From Candidatus Hydrogenedentota bacterium (GTDB taxonomy: Bacteria > Hydrogenedentota > Hydrogenedentia > Hydrogenedentales > CAITNO01), in assembly GCA_007124105.1 (NCBI GenBank), contig SLFT01000303.1:1-25141 (forward strand): a stretch of DNA of 25,141 nucleotides, given 5' to 3'. Both the position numbers and the translations under genes were made by a program. The notes under the pieces were generated by a model that saw only the letters and a program-made list of their open reading frames with translations, was not told the DNA's origin and did not search any database. Positions 15,834 to 24,053 of this stretch are shown one piece after another. How positions within the stretch are numbered: the stretch's first letter is position 1; every line of letters starts with the position of its first letter.

Positions 15834-16559
15834 ATGAATACACTATTGCAAGACATGGGGTTACATTTGACCGCCGAGAGCTGGCTCGAGGCGTTTGTCA
15901 AGTTTATGACCGCGTTACTGCTGTCCGGCGCCATCGGCCTGGAACGACAACGCAAAGGACGCAGCGCGGGACTGCGCACCCATGTACTGGTTTGCATGGG
16001 CGCGACCATGCTTATGATTGTAAGCGAATATATCGCGCGCGACGGCGGGATATTCTCGTCCAGCAGTCTGGACCGGGCGCGCATCGCGGCGGGGATCATT
16101 ACCGGCATCGGATTCCTTGGCGCGGGCACCATCATGAAAGCCGGCCAGGAAAAAGTAGGGTTGACCACTGCCGCCATGGTTTGGTTTGCCGCGGCCCAGG
16201 GCATTGCCATCGGCACCGGTTACATTCTCACCGCGCTCATTGGCACCGCGTTCGTGCTCGCCGTTGTGATAGGACTGTCCGCGTTCGAGCAGATGCTGCC
16301 GCAACACGGTCATTTCCTGCTCGCTATGCAGCTGCCCGCCACCGAGGCCGATGTGGCGCAGATTCTACGTCATATCGAAGCAGCGGGCAATTTTGAAATC
16401 GTTACCACCGCACTCAAATCGTCTGAAGAGAGCGGACGCCTCCAACTCACCTTTCAGATACGCAGTAAGTCTTCTCACGATTTTGCCATACTCGCCGAAG
16501 TGCTGCGCACTGAATACACCCACGCCCGTAAACTCAGCCTCGAACGTCTGCAAGTATAA
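15834..16559 (+). CDS. MgtC/SapB family membrane protein
   Basis: The 241-residue protein matches MgtC/SapB. It has SGAIGLERQRKGRSAGLRTHVLVCMGA at residues 25-55, then ARIAAGIITGIGFLGAGTIMKAG and VGLTTAAMVWFAAAQGIAIGTG, with four or five membrane segments in residues 20-150. The C-terminal 80 residues form a soluble ACT-like domain. MgtC proteins support growth in low magnesium and, in pathogens, modulate the F1Fo ATPase; many relatives in free-living bacteria are uncharacterised. The 228 bases upstream hold TACAAT- and TATATT-like boxes near 15650-15666, but neither has a good -35 partner. No magnesium riboswitch was recognised. The ribosome-binding site is weak. Confidence 0.92.
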   Translation: MNTLLQDMGLHLTAESWLEAFVKFMTALLLSGAIGLERQRKGRSAGLRTHVLVCMGATMLMIVSEYIARDGGIFSSSSLDRARIAAGIITGIGFLGAGTIMKAGQEKVGLTTAAMVWFAAAQGIAIGTGYILTALIGTAFVLAVVIGLSAFEQMLPQHGHFLLAMQLPATEADVAQILRHIEAAGNFEIVTTALKSSEESGRLQLTFQIRSKSSHDFAILAEVLRTEYTHARKLSLERLQV

Positions 16560-16583
16560 CCATCCTGGATGCAGAACCGTTTG

Positions 16584-16632
16584 GGTGTACCTTTCCCTGA
16601 TGTTGTATCAATCGGCCGCCTTGTCGTACACC
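16584..16632. repeat. Inverted repeat in the gap between two convergent genes
   Basis: GGTGTAC at 16584-16590 pairs perfectly with GTACACC at 16626-16632. The 35-base loop contains a smaller TGAT-GTTGT-ATCA stem. The repeat lies between the mgtC-like stop (16559) and the aminotransferase stop (16651), where a bidirectional terminator is expected. No T run follows on either strand, so intrinsic termination is doubtful. Confidence 0.35.
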
Positions 16633-16650
16633 TCCGAAAATCGCGCTGGA

Positions 16651-17913
16651 TCATCTTTGCGCCGCCTTGCGTAATGCGTCGAGTATGATGCGCGCCGCAT
16701 CCGGGACGGGGTCGCTCAACTCCGGCATGAACAGGGCGCGTTCGGCAGCCGCTTCGGCATTCGGGAAATCGCCGTTTTGATAACCGGCATAACCGTTTTC
16801 AGGGCAAAGGGGGCCGCGCTTACGCGTGAAAAGGTCAAAACCCTTTTGGAACAAGGGCAGCTCGTGCAGGTTTGGATAGCGTTTGCGTCCGAGGTTAAGG
16901 CCGTTCTCAGCGGCGGCTTCGATAAAGGCCTCGGTAGACTTGCCCATGACCGATGGGTCGTGTATAACCGGGAAACCATAGAATCCGCCTCGTTCCACAC
17001 CTTCGTACAGACGACAGGGGCTTACTCCCGGTATATCGGCCAAGCCCGCTTCGACTTCGGCGATGTATGCGGCCCGTCGTTTGTTCAGTTCCGCCAGTTT
17101 GTCCAATTGAACCGACGCAATGGCAATGCCCAGGGGGTGGGCGCGAAATTTCATGCCCAGACCGAGGGGCTGCAACTCCTCGTATCTGGCGCCGACCAGG
17201 TCAATGCCGGCGATGCGGTTCACCTGTCCTACCAGACAGGCGCGCTCGAAGAGGTCTATATCATCCGTGGCCAAAACGCCGCCTTCACCTGCGCTGATGG
17301 GTTTTGACCCCTGGAAGCTCCAGCAGCCCGCCGCGCCCAACGATCCGCACATAAGTCCTTTATATCGCGCGCCATGGGCATGGGAACAGTCCTCGAGAAT
17401 GGGGATATCATGTTCCTGGCCAATAGCAAGCAAAACGTCCAGGTCGCACACGTTGCCCCAGAGGTGAACGGGAACAATGCATCGTGTGTTGGCGGTGATG
17501 CGCTTGCGTACATCCTCGGGGTCCATGAGCAGCGACAGAGGATCAATGTCGCAGAACACCGGTTTCGCGCCCAACAGGATGGCCGGGGCAATGGTGCATA
17601 TCCATGTGTTCACCGGACAGATTACCTCGTCGCCCGGACCGACACCCATACCGAAATAAGCGGAATACAGCGCCGAAGTGCCGTTCATGACGGTTACGGC
17701 AAAGCGCGTACCAACCCATTCGGCCCATCGCTTCTCGAACGCGCGCACGATTGGCGTGCCGCCGGACAATTCGTTGCGACGCGTCATGTCGGCGACCAGT
17801 GTCGCCTCCGCGTCTGTAATCTGCGTCCAACGGTCCAATTCCGGCAACGCGGTTGTTGCTGTTTGCACAAAAGCCCGCTGTACGCTTCCCGTATCCGTGT
17901 AGTCCTGGGGCAT
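16651..17913 (-). CDS. DegT/DnrJ/EryC1/StrS-family PLP aminotransferase
   Basis: This fold-type I PLP enzyme of 420 residues shows NGTSALYSAYFGMGVGPGDEVICP, then DIDP at 122-125. ILEDCSHAHGARY supplies Asp175 for the pyridine nitrogen, and SFQGSKPISAGEGGVLATDD supplies the Schiff-base Lys204. Such enzymes transaminate keto-sugar nucleotides for surface glycans, and some act as dehydratases or regulators; the conserved Lys argues for true aminotransferase chemistry. The C-terminus (GFYGFPVIHD and later) is typical of the sugar-aminotransferase subgroup related to AHBA synthase and StsC. ATG 17913 has AAAGGAG eight bases upstream. That site overlaps the stop of the upstream exported protein (TAAAGGAG, 13-base gap), so the two are co-transcribed and probably coupled. 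The substrate is unknown. Confidence 0.93.
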   Translation of the reverse strand: MPQDYTDTGSVQRAFVQTATTALPELDRWTQITDAEATLVADMTRRNELSGGTPIVRAFEKRWAEWVGTRFAVTVMNGTSALYSAYFGMGVGPGDEVICPVNTWICTIAPAILLGAKPVFCDIDPLSLLMDPEDVRKRITANTRCIVPVHLWGNVCDLDVLLAIGQEHDIPILEDCSHAHGARYKGLMCGSLGAAGCWSFQGSKPISAGEGGVLATDDIDLFERACLVGQVNRIAGIDLVGARYEELQPLGLGMKFRAHPLGIAIASVQLDKLAELNKRRAAYIAEVEAGLADIPGVSPCRLYEGVERGGFYGFPVIHDPSVMGKSTEAFIEAAAENGLNLGRKRYPNLHELPLFQKGFDLFTRKRGPLCPENGYAGYQNGDFPNAEAAAERALFMPELSDPVPDAARIILDALRKAAQR

Positions 17914-17926
17914 GACAATTGCTCCT

Positions 17927-20518
17927 TTATCCTTCCTCCTTCATTAACCATACCTCCGAAACAAGCGTCCCCCAGCCGCCGGTATTGCGCCAGATGATAA
18001 CTTCCGGTCGCGGCCCTTCGCCAATGCCCGGCTGTTTTTTGAACCAAAGCCGCAATTTGCCGTCGGCGGTTGCTTGGCGTGGGACAACAAACTCGAAGAA
18101 GTCCGATTCATACTCAGGCAATTCGAGGTTTTTGGCCAACAGGAAATCGTCGGCGTAAATGGACTGGCTGGTCTGATGCTGGCGGATGCCGAAGCGGGGA
18201 AGATACCGGGGCCGCGCCAGCGTAAGTCGAACGCGATATTGCGCGTCAGGGTCGAGGTTGTCGTAAGCAAAGGCGACGCCTTCCTCTTCGTCCGTGGTGA
18301 AGGCCATGCGGCGTTGCGAGGGACGGTTCGCGCCAGAAAATATGCCGTCGCCGTAAGGCCAGCCGTACACCAGATTCGGCGATTTTTCAGGATTGCCCGC
18401 GTCGTCATAAAAACCGCCTTCACCCGGATTCTCGTAATGAACAATGCGCCAAACACGCGCATGACGCGCGTCAGCGTCGCTTTCCTCCAATGCCCGGCGC
18501 ACTTCGCGTTCGAGCCATCCCAGGCCAAGAAAATCCTGCTCGAGATTAAACAGGCCTTCGTTGCGTACGCCGTAGATAACGTCGCTTTCTTCGCCCAGTC
18601 GGTGCGCCTCGGTTTTCAGTGCGCGCATGGCGTCCGTTTCGATATCCTCCATGAATTGTGTTGCGGCCCCGGACAACACGTCCATCAGCGCTCCCGACTG
18701 AAGTCCCTCGTCAAGCATGGCCACAACAGCGTCGTACAGCGTCTGTTGCTGACGTACGCGCAGCTGGATATATTTATCCACCAATCCCTTCTGCGCGAAC
18801 TGCCGCCACAGGTAATTGTCCTTCATGTACACATCCGGCATAACCGACGCCGCTTCCTGTATCAGCGCGTTGAAGCGGTCAATGCCGGGATTGTCGGCAA
18901 TCGGCGTGGACAGGTTTTCTTCATGCTGGAAGATAGCCTCGGCCATGATTGCCGCGGCGTCCGGTCCAAAATGGCAGCGACAATAGGATGCGACCACGTC
19001 TTCCACGCTCTGGTGCGGTTCCCATAGCAGCCGCTGCCACATCCATTGGTTCAAGTGGTCGTGGTGCCCTTCCGAATAGGCCACGTCGCCGACGGTATAG
19101 CGCATGGTGTGCTGAAAAATTTCGTAATAGTGGCGGGGCCGCGCGTGGAAGGTGCGGCGGTTGTACACCTGGTGCATGGCCGGGTCGGGTCTGCGTTCGT
19201 ACATCCACATGTCCCAGGGCGGCGGTGTGGCGTAGTTGTTGTCCGCAATGATTTCGTGGTCCATCAGTCCATACTGCGAATAGACCCAATGGGTCAGGTC
19301 AGTGAACAGGAGTATGGACTGTTGCGGCGGCAGTTGGTGCAGCATCTCGCGCAGGTAGCCGTCCACCTGTCCAAAGCCTGCGTATTCAAACAAATCAAGC
19401 CGATGGTCCTGCCGTCTGCCGGGTGTCCAGCCCATACCGTTTGATCCGGGGCCGTACACAACGCCGCGCGCCCAGTTTCGCGGTTGTTGCTGGAAGTAGC
19501 GGAAGATGGCTTTGTCGCCCGCGTTGTCAAGCTTCTGGTTGCCTACATACACCTGCGTGTTCGGATGATAGCGATGCAGTATTGTTGTAAGGTCTTCGCA
19601 CAAGGCGATAAACACCTCGCCATAAGGATCGCACAGGTCGCATTCGCAGCCGCCGCCGTCGCCGGATTTCCAGTGTACATAATCGAAAGGCGCCATGGAA
19701 CTGAACCGACGCTCATATTGTTCGAGCAGCGCCTCACGTGCTTCGGGGATGGAGGGGCACAGATAGCCCGTGCGCCCGATACCCTCGACGGCCTGCCATT
19801 CGTCTGGTCCTGAACCGACATTCGCCACGGGCACAATCATGGCGTCCAGTCCGTAAGACTTGAGGAAGGTGAACATCTTGCCGTCGGGCGGTTCCATGCC
19901 CAACTCGAAAGTGTTTGCGCCGGCAAAAGCGAACTCGAGCACGGCCCGTTCCAATTCGGCGTCCGTCCAGTCGCGCGCGCCGGTAAGTTCGGTGATGGTG
20001 AATCCCTGATGCACGATGAGGCCGCGCATGGGGAAACGCGCCACGCCGCGCGCGTCCAGGTCGGCGGGGAAGGCGACGCCGTCATCCTGCCTGACAGCCT
20101 GACGCAGTATCTCGCCCACGGCATACAACAGCCCGCGCTCATCCATGCAAGCCGCCAGCATCACGGCGCGTCCGTTATGGGTCGTTATCTTCACGCGATA
20201 CCCTTCGGGACCGGGATCAAGGGGTGTCGGGAGCGGTACACGGTGGACATCGCAAAGGGCGGCCAAGGAAGGATGCGTTTGTGGCATGCCCAGGTAAATC
20301 GTCAGATGGTCGCCTGTTGCTGAGTCGCTGATGGCGGTTGTTACGCCGCGCTCTGTAAGCCGTGCCTGCAACAGCTCTACAATCCGGCGTTCAATGGCTG
20401 ACGTTTCCGGCGCGGGTACAAGCGTCGCCTGGCGCGTAGCGACCAGGGCATCGGCCATTGACGGGTTCCACAAGGAGAATGCGAAAATAAGTATAAAGAA
20501 CAGAAAGAAGAAGCGCAA
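17927..20518 (-). CDS. Exported GH20-domain-2/DUF4838-like putative glycosidase
   Basis: The 863-residue protein has a strong signal peptide (MRFFFLFFILIFAFSLW, cleavage near residue 24). Residues 30-145 resemble the GH20 domain 2 alpha/beta module, ending in the typical DERGLLYAVGEILRQ. From about 160 a TIM-barrel-like region begins with RFPMRGLIVHQGF. CECDLC (Cys291, 293, 296) recalls the CxCxxC element of DUF4838-type proteins, and SEGHHDHLNQWMWQRLLWEP lies further on. The last 200 residues look like a beta-sandwich. It is probably a periplasmic or surface glycan-active protein; the substrate is unknown. The start is TTG at 20518: an in-frame TGA lies five codons upstream and AAAGGG sits seven bases before TTG. 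The aminotransferase gene follows after 13 bases. Confidence 0.85.
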   Translation of the reverse strand: MRFFFLFFILIFAFSLWNPSMADALVATRQATLVPAPETSAIERRIVELLQARLTERGVTTAISDSATGDHLTIYLGMPQTHPSLAALCDVHRVPLPTPLDPGPEGYRVKITTHNGRAVMLAACMDERGLLYAVGEILRQAVRQDDGVAFPADLDARGVARFPMRGLIVHQGFTITELTGARDWTDAELERAVLEFAFAGANTFELGMEPPDGKMFTFLKSYGLDAMIVPVANVGSGPDEWQAVEGIGRTGYLCPSIPEAREALLEQYERRFSSMAPFDYVHWKSGDGGGCECDLCDPYGEVFIALCEDLTTILHRYHPNTQVYVGNQKLDNAGDKAIFRYFQQQPRNWARGVVYGPGSNGMGWTPGRRQDHRLDLFEYAGFGQVDGYLREMLHQLPPQQSILLFTDLTHWVYSQYGLMDHEIIADNNYATPPPWDMWMYERRPDPAMHQVYNRRTFHARPRHYYEIFQHTMRYTVGDVAYSEGHHDHLNQWMWQRLLWEPHQSVEDVVASYCRCHFGPDAAAIMAEAIFQHEENLSTPIADNPGIDRFNALIQEAASVMPDVYMKDNYLWRQFAQKGLVDKYIQLRVRQQQTLYDAVVAMLDEGLQSGALMDVLSGAATQFMEDIETDAMRALKTEAHRLGEESDVIYGVRNEGLFNLEQDFLGLGWLEREVRRALEESDADARHARVWRIVHYENPGEGGFYDDAGNPEKSPNLVYGWPYGDGIFSGANRPSQRRMAFTTDEEEGVAFAYDNLDPDAQYRVRLTLARPRYLPRFGIRQHQTSQSIYADDFLLAKNLELPEYESDFFEFVVPRQATADGKLRLWFKKQPGIGEGPRPEVIIWRNTGGWGTLVSEVWLMKEEG

Positions 20519-20797
20519 AACGAAGCCCTTTCATTGGTTGACCAAAAACAGCGTATTCGCAAGTTCACAAACAGCATATAACATGCCGCCCTTACTGTGC
20601 AATACCCGCGAGCGTCCTGATAAAAGGGAGTTGGCGTTTTATTCCCGTTCTAACGCTATCAATGCGAAGAAGTTGAACAGGCAGAACGTAGACCTGGCAT
20701 CTTGCCGCGTTGGCATTTTGCATTCATTTTTGCATCTCGTATATACTTGATCGGTTAGCAAAGTTACAGTTGAGTTACCACGAGGAAATTATCTTTC
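20519..20797. other. Divergent intergenic region with weak promoter-like elements
   Basis: These 279 bases separate two divergent genes and contain no gene I can support. Toward the Sel1 gene, TATACT (20742-20747) matches five of six -10 positions and is preceded by the direct repeat TTTTGCAT at 20716-20723 and 20728-20735. The best -35 candidate, TTGCAT, is poor. GTTAC is also repeated about 11 bases apart just before the ribosome-binding site GAGGA. Toward the exported protein, only TATATG-like boxes are seen. Confidence 0.4.
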
Positions 20798-21961
20798 ATG
20801 CAAGTTACCTGTCCACATTGTAGCGCCACGCTTGAAGTCCCGGATGAATATGCGGGGCAAATGGGCGAATGCTCGATGTGCAACGGAAATGTGCCGATTC
20901 CCAAGATCGCAACGGTCAAGATGAAGCCGGTGGCGACTTCCAACGAGCCCACCGACCCTATGGCGCAATACCAGCTGGGCGCTCGTTATTACAAGGGCGA
21001 CGGTGTGCCGCGGGACATCAATAAGGCCGTCTATTGGTTTCGTAAGTCCGCTGAACAGGGGTTTGCGCTGGCGCAGAACAAGCTGGCACAACGATACACG
21101 CGCGGCGAAGGCGTTCCAAAGGACCTTGCCGAGGCGGTACGCTGGTTCCGCCGGGCTGCGGAGCAGGGCTACGTTTCCGCGCAACATGACCTTGGGCTGT
21201 GTTATGCAGAAGGTATCGGCACACCCAAGAACCCTGCGGAGGCGGTGAAATGGTACATGTTCGCCGCGAAACAAGGGCATCCTGGCGCGCAGAATAAACT
21301 GGGGCAATGTTATGCCCGCGGCATAGGGGTTCCCGAGAACCCTACGGAAGCGGTGAAATGGTTCCATCGGGCGGCGGAAGATGGTTATGCGCCGGCCCAA
21401 TACGCAATGGGATATTGTTATGATAACGGCGCGGGTGTAGTGCAAGACCATGCCAAGGCGGTGAAATGGTATCTGAAAGCGGCGCGGCAAGGGGACGCAG
21501 CCTCACAATATACATTGGGACAATGTTACTACTCCGGCATCGGCGTGGACCAGGACTACAGCGAAGCGGTCATGTGGCATGCCAGGGCGGCGGAACAGGG
21601 ACATGTGGGCGCGCAACTTGCCCTGGGCGTATGCTATTTCTCGGGTGAAGGCGTTGAGCAGGATTACGAACAGGCGACTGTCTGGTATAGCAAAGCCGCC
21701 GAAAAGGGAAATGCGGACGCCCAGTTCATGCTCGGTTTGTGTTACGCCGCGGGCGCTGGGGTACCGGAGGACCTGGACGAAGCGGTAGACTGGTTCCAGA
21801 AATCGGCCGCGCAGGGGAATGCGGACGCTCAATATTACCTCGGCACCTACTGTCAACAGGGCTTGGGCGTGGAGATGGATTTGGAACAGGCGCGAGGCTG
21901 GTACGAGCTTGCCGCGGAACAAGGACATGAAGAGGCGCTGGCCGCCCTTGAGTCACTGTGA
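20798..21961 (+). CDS. Sel1-repeat protein with N-terminal zinc ribbon
   Basis: The 387-residue protein begins with a compact zinc ribbon (CPHC at 5-8, CSMC at 25-28). A 25-residue linker leads to nine tandem Sel1 repeats of exactly 36 residues from residue 54 to 377. Each repeat follows the pattern AQxxLGxxYxxGxGVxxDxxEAVxWxxxAAEQG. Sel1 repeats form TPR-like superhelices that hold protein partners. There is no signal peptide or membrane segment, so the protein is probably cytoplasmic. The zinc ribbon may bind nucleic acid or protein; its CPHC form resembles ribbons found at the N-termini of many PVC and myxobacterial proteins. GAGGA lies 11 bases upstream of ATG 20798. The partner and process are unknown. 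Confidence 0.93.
   Translation: MQVTCPHCSATLEVPDEYAGQMGECSMCNGNVPIPKIATVKMKPVATSNEPTDPMAQYQLGARYYKGDGVPRDINKAVYWFRKSAEQGFALAQNKLAQRYTRGEGVPKDLAEAVRWFRRAAEQGYVSAQHDLGLCYAEGIGTPKNPAEAVKWYMFAAKQGHPGAQNKLGQCYARGIGVPENPTEAVKWFHRAAEDGYAPAQYAMGYCYDNGAGVVQDHAKAVKWYLKAARQGDAASQYTLGQCYYSGIGVDQDYSEAVMWHARAAEQGHVGAQLALGVCYFSGEGVEQDYEQATVWYSKAAEKGNADAQFMLGLCYAAGAGVPEDLDEAVDWFQKSAAQGNADAQYYLGTYCQQGLGVEMDLEQARGWYELAAEQGHEEALAALESL
20957..21928 (+). repeat. Nine 108-base coding repeats (Sel1 units)
   Basis: The array encodes nine uninterrupted 36-residue Sel1 units with no insertions or gaps. DNA identity between units is only moderate, while the protein pattern is strongly kept, so the array is old rather than recently expanded. 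The last unit departs most (YCQQGLGVEMDLEQAR), as a capping unit would. This is a protein repeat, not a CRISPR or satellite array. Confidence 0.9.
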
Positions 21962-22028
21962 GCGGAACACCCCACAGCCTTGCAGCGTCCGCGACATCCC
22001 CAATTCCCCGGAATAATCAGGCACTACT

Positions 22029-23174
22029 ATGATGCACCGAAAACGCTTTCTTGATTATATACGCAACGGCGGCGCGGAACATCTGGTCTCACTGCAAATC
22101 GGGGGCGGCGCGGGTTTCGACGCGAAACTTGCCGGTAAGGAGTGGGTAAGTGAGACCACGGTGGAGGATACCATGGCCGCCTATGAACAAGTAGGCGGCA
22201 TTGGCCTGTTGAACCTGGGCTTGCCTGGTTTTGACGCCTGCGTTCCGGCGATCGCCTGGCAACACAAGCGCAAAATAGACAAAGAGACCCGTACTACGCA
22301 CAGCTGGCTGGATACGCCTTATGGCCGCCTTGAATGGGAATACCATGAACGCCCGCGCCAGGGCGTTACCCCTGTTCGTTACCCTATCCGCTTCGGTGAT
22401 TCATGGACGCCGGTGGAGTGGTTGATTGAGCGCCAGTTCGAAGCGTTGCCGTATATACCGGATATGGTCGGACCGTTGATTGAAAGAGCGCATCCTCAAT
22501 GGCCTTTATGTGTACAATGGTCTGTGCAGCCTTTTGAAATGATGTGTTTGACGCCCGCCCCCGATGCCGTTATGTTTGCCATGCACGACATGGACGGCTA
22601 CCGCGCATTGTGCGACCGCATTCTCGAAGTGAACCTTGCCATGTGCGAAGCGGTTATCGGCGCCGGGGTGGACTTTGTTTTTCTGGGCGGACCGGGCCGC
22701 GAGCTGATGTCGCCGCTGCTGTATGAGACATTCATGATTCCTGACTCAGAAAAACTCAGCGCCGCCGTGCATCGGGCGGGCGGTCTGGTCTATTCTCATA
22801 TCTGTTCGCCGGTACAACCCTTTCTTGACATGGGCTATTATGGCCGCATGGGCATAGACCTATTCGAAACATTATCGCCGCCGCCGGTGGGCAATGTAAC
22901 TTCCTTGGCGGCTGCGCGGAGACGACTCCCGGAAGAAATGTGTACACGCGGCAATATCGGTCTTGACGTGCTGTTAACCGAAACGCCGGAGCGTGTTCAC
23001 CAGGCCGTCTGTGATGTTATAGAAGCGACAAAGGGCCACAAGCACATTGTCGCCGCGTCTGATTACCTGTTTTACGATATACCCCTTGAAAACGCGCGCG
23101 CTGTGGTGGACGCTGTTGACGCCTGCAATCGGAAAGCGAGAACCGAGAGGGACGCGCCGGCGCCTGGAGACTAA
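22029..23174 (+). CDS. URO-D superfamily protein, methyltransferase-like (not HemE)
   Basis: The 381-residue protein matches the uroporphyrinogen-decarboxylase superfamily in its C-terminal half: GAGVDFVFLGGPGRELMSP, then YSHICSP, GIDLFETLSPPP, TRGNIGLDVLL and ETPERVHQAVCDVIEA. The HemE arginine motif (RQAGRY) is absent, so it is not the heme enzyme. His257 and Cys259 form an HxC pair like the zinc site of MtaA/CmuA cobamide-dependent methyltransferases, which suggests methyl transfer to or from a corrinoid protein. No corrinoid protein is encoded nearby in this window. Two ATG codons, 22029 and 22032, are possible starts. It follows the Sel1 gene by 67 bases. Superfamily is secure; reaction is not. 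Confidence 0.85.
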   Translation: MMHRKRFLDYIRNGGAEHLVSLQIGGGAGFDAKLAGKEWVSETTVEDTMAAYEQVGGIGLLNLGLPGFDACVPAIAWQHKRKIDKETRTTHSWLDTPYGRLEWEYHERPRQGVTPVRYPIRFGDSWTPVEWLIERQFEALPYIPDMVGPLIERAHPQWPLCVQWSVQPFEMMCLTPAPDAVMFAMHDMDGYRALCDRILEVNLAMCEAVIGAGVDFVFLGGPGRELMSPLLYETFMIPDSEKLSAAVHRAGGLVYSHICSPVQPFLDMGYYGRMGIDLFETLSPPPVGNVTSLAAARRRLPEEMCTRGNIGLDVLLTETPERVHQAVCDVIEATKGHKHIVAASDYLFYDIPLENARAVVDAVDACNRKARTERDAPAPGD

Positions 23175-23180
23175 CACGCG

Positions 23181-23217
23181 CGTTTCCGCGAGAAACGGAT
23201 TGATGTGCGCGGCGCAC
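23181..23217. repeat. Two adjacent hairpin-forming inverted repeats
   Basis: CGTTTC-CGCGA-GAAACG (23181-23197) is a perfect 6-bp stem, and GTGCGC-G-GCGCAC (23205-23217) is a near-perfect palindrome. Both lie just after the URO-D-like stop at 23174. Neither is followed by a T run, so they are weak terminator candidates. They may protect the 3' end of the mRNA or bind a protein. Confidence 0.35.
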
Positions 23218-23345
23218 GTGGTTCACCGTTTAGCGCACCAGAATGCATTTATCATCACAGGTTTATCTGTTGTCCCGACACGCAATCTTGAACAGCGCAT
23301 GTTGGCTTTTTGTTCAGAGAGCACGACCGATAAGGTAAAAATGGT

Positions 23346-24041
23346 ATGCCCGCAACACCGGAAATTACGCTTTCGCTGCCAGTCGCCAGTCTTGATATGT
23401 TGCGTCTTGGCGACGAGATTGCCGCATTGGAAGGAAGCGGCGTAGCCGAACTTCTCTTTCCCGTTGGGGATGGCGCAATCGCCCCGTTTATGACAGGCGT
23501 CGCGCTGGCGCGTCAAATCAGCGGCCACACCAAAATCCCCTGTCATGCGCTGTTGCTGTCCCTGCATCCCGAGCGGCATATTGACGCTTTTGCCGGCGCG
23601 GGTTTTGCGGCCATGACAATTTCGTTCGAGGCGTCAACGCATCACCATCGCATGTTGACGCGTATACGCGAGGCGGGTATGAAGGCGGGTATAGCCGTTA
23701 ATCCTACTACCTCGCTGACGGCCTTGGACTACTTACTTGATAAGTCAGATTGTGTATGTCTACTGGGTTGTGAGCCTGATGATGAAAGCGGGCATACCGT
23801 GCACACAATGCTTTGTGAGCGCGTTAAAATGTTACGGGACATCATACAGTACCGCGAATTACGAGCGAAGATTATGCCGTACTCCGGCCTCGATTTAACG
23901 TTGGCGAAACAGGCGCTTCAAGCCGGGGCTTCTATTATTGCGCTTGAGCCGCGCATGATTCAGGACGGGAAGGGAACGACCACTCTTGACGCAATTACAA
24001 AGTGCCTGGCCGCGTTGTCGGCGACTGACGGCGCGCTGTAA
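23346..24041 (+). CDS. Ribulose-phosphate-3-epimerase-like barrel with active site lost
   Basis: The 231-residue protein aligns along the whole RPE family: ITLSLPVASLDMLRLGDEIAALEGSGV at the N-terminus, HPERHIDAFAGAGF near 74-87, SFEASTHHHRMLTRIREAGMKAGIAVNPTTSL at 93-124, and an AGASIIALEPRMI C-terminal strand. Every RPE metal or catalytic position I can place is changed: the HxDxMDG His and Asp are Leu37 and Pro39, the HLM His is Leu69, and the DGG Asp is Tyr179. The phosphate-loop GFGGQ is replaced by an acidic segment. It is therefore unlikely to be an epimerase. ATG 23346 has AAGG about ten bases upstream. The mnmA start follows its stop by 12 bases, so the two are probably co-transcribed. 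Confidence 0.8.
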   Translation: MPATPEITLSLPVASLDMLRLGDEIAALEGSGVAELLFPVGDGAIAPFMTGVALARQISGHTKIPCHALLLSLHPERHIDAFAGAGFAAMTISFEASTHHHRMLTRIREAGMKAGIAVNPTTSLTALDYLLDKSDCVCLLGCEPDDESGHTVHTMLCERVKMLRDIIQYRELRAKIMPYSGLDLTLAKQALQAGASIIALEPRMIQDGKGTTTLDAITKCLAALSATDGAL

Positions 24042-24053
24042 AAAGGCGGTGTA

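Noticed and set aside
18074..19027. 317-codon plus-strand open frame opposite the exported GH20-domain-2-like gene
   Set aside because: It is antisense to an intact 863-residue gene with a signal peptide and a clear domain order, and shows no recognisable domain.
20957..21928. Tandem array as a CRISPR or DNA satellite
   Set aside because: The 108-base period encodes regular 36-residue Sel1 units in one open frame. There are no identical short repeats with unique spacers.
23181..23217. Intrinsic terminator after the URO-D-like gene
   Set aside because: The stems are good but no T run follows on the plus strand, so I list them only as inverted repeats.
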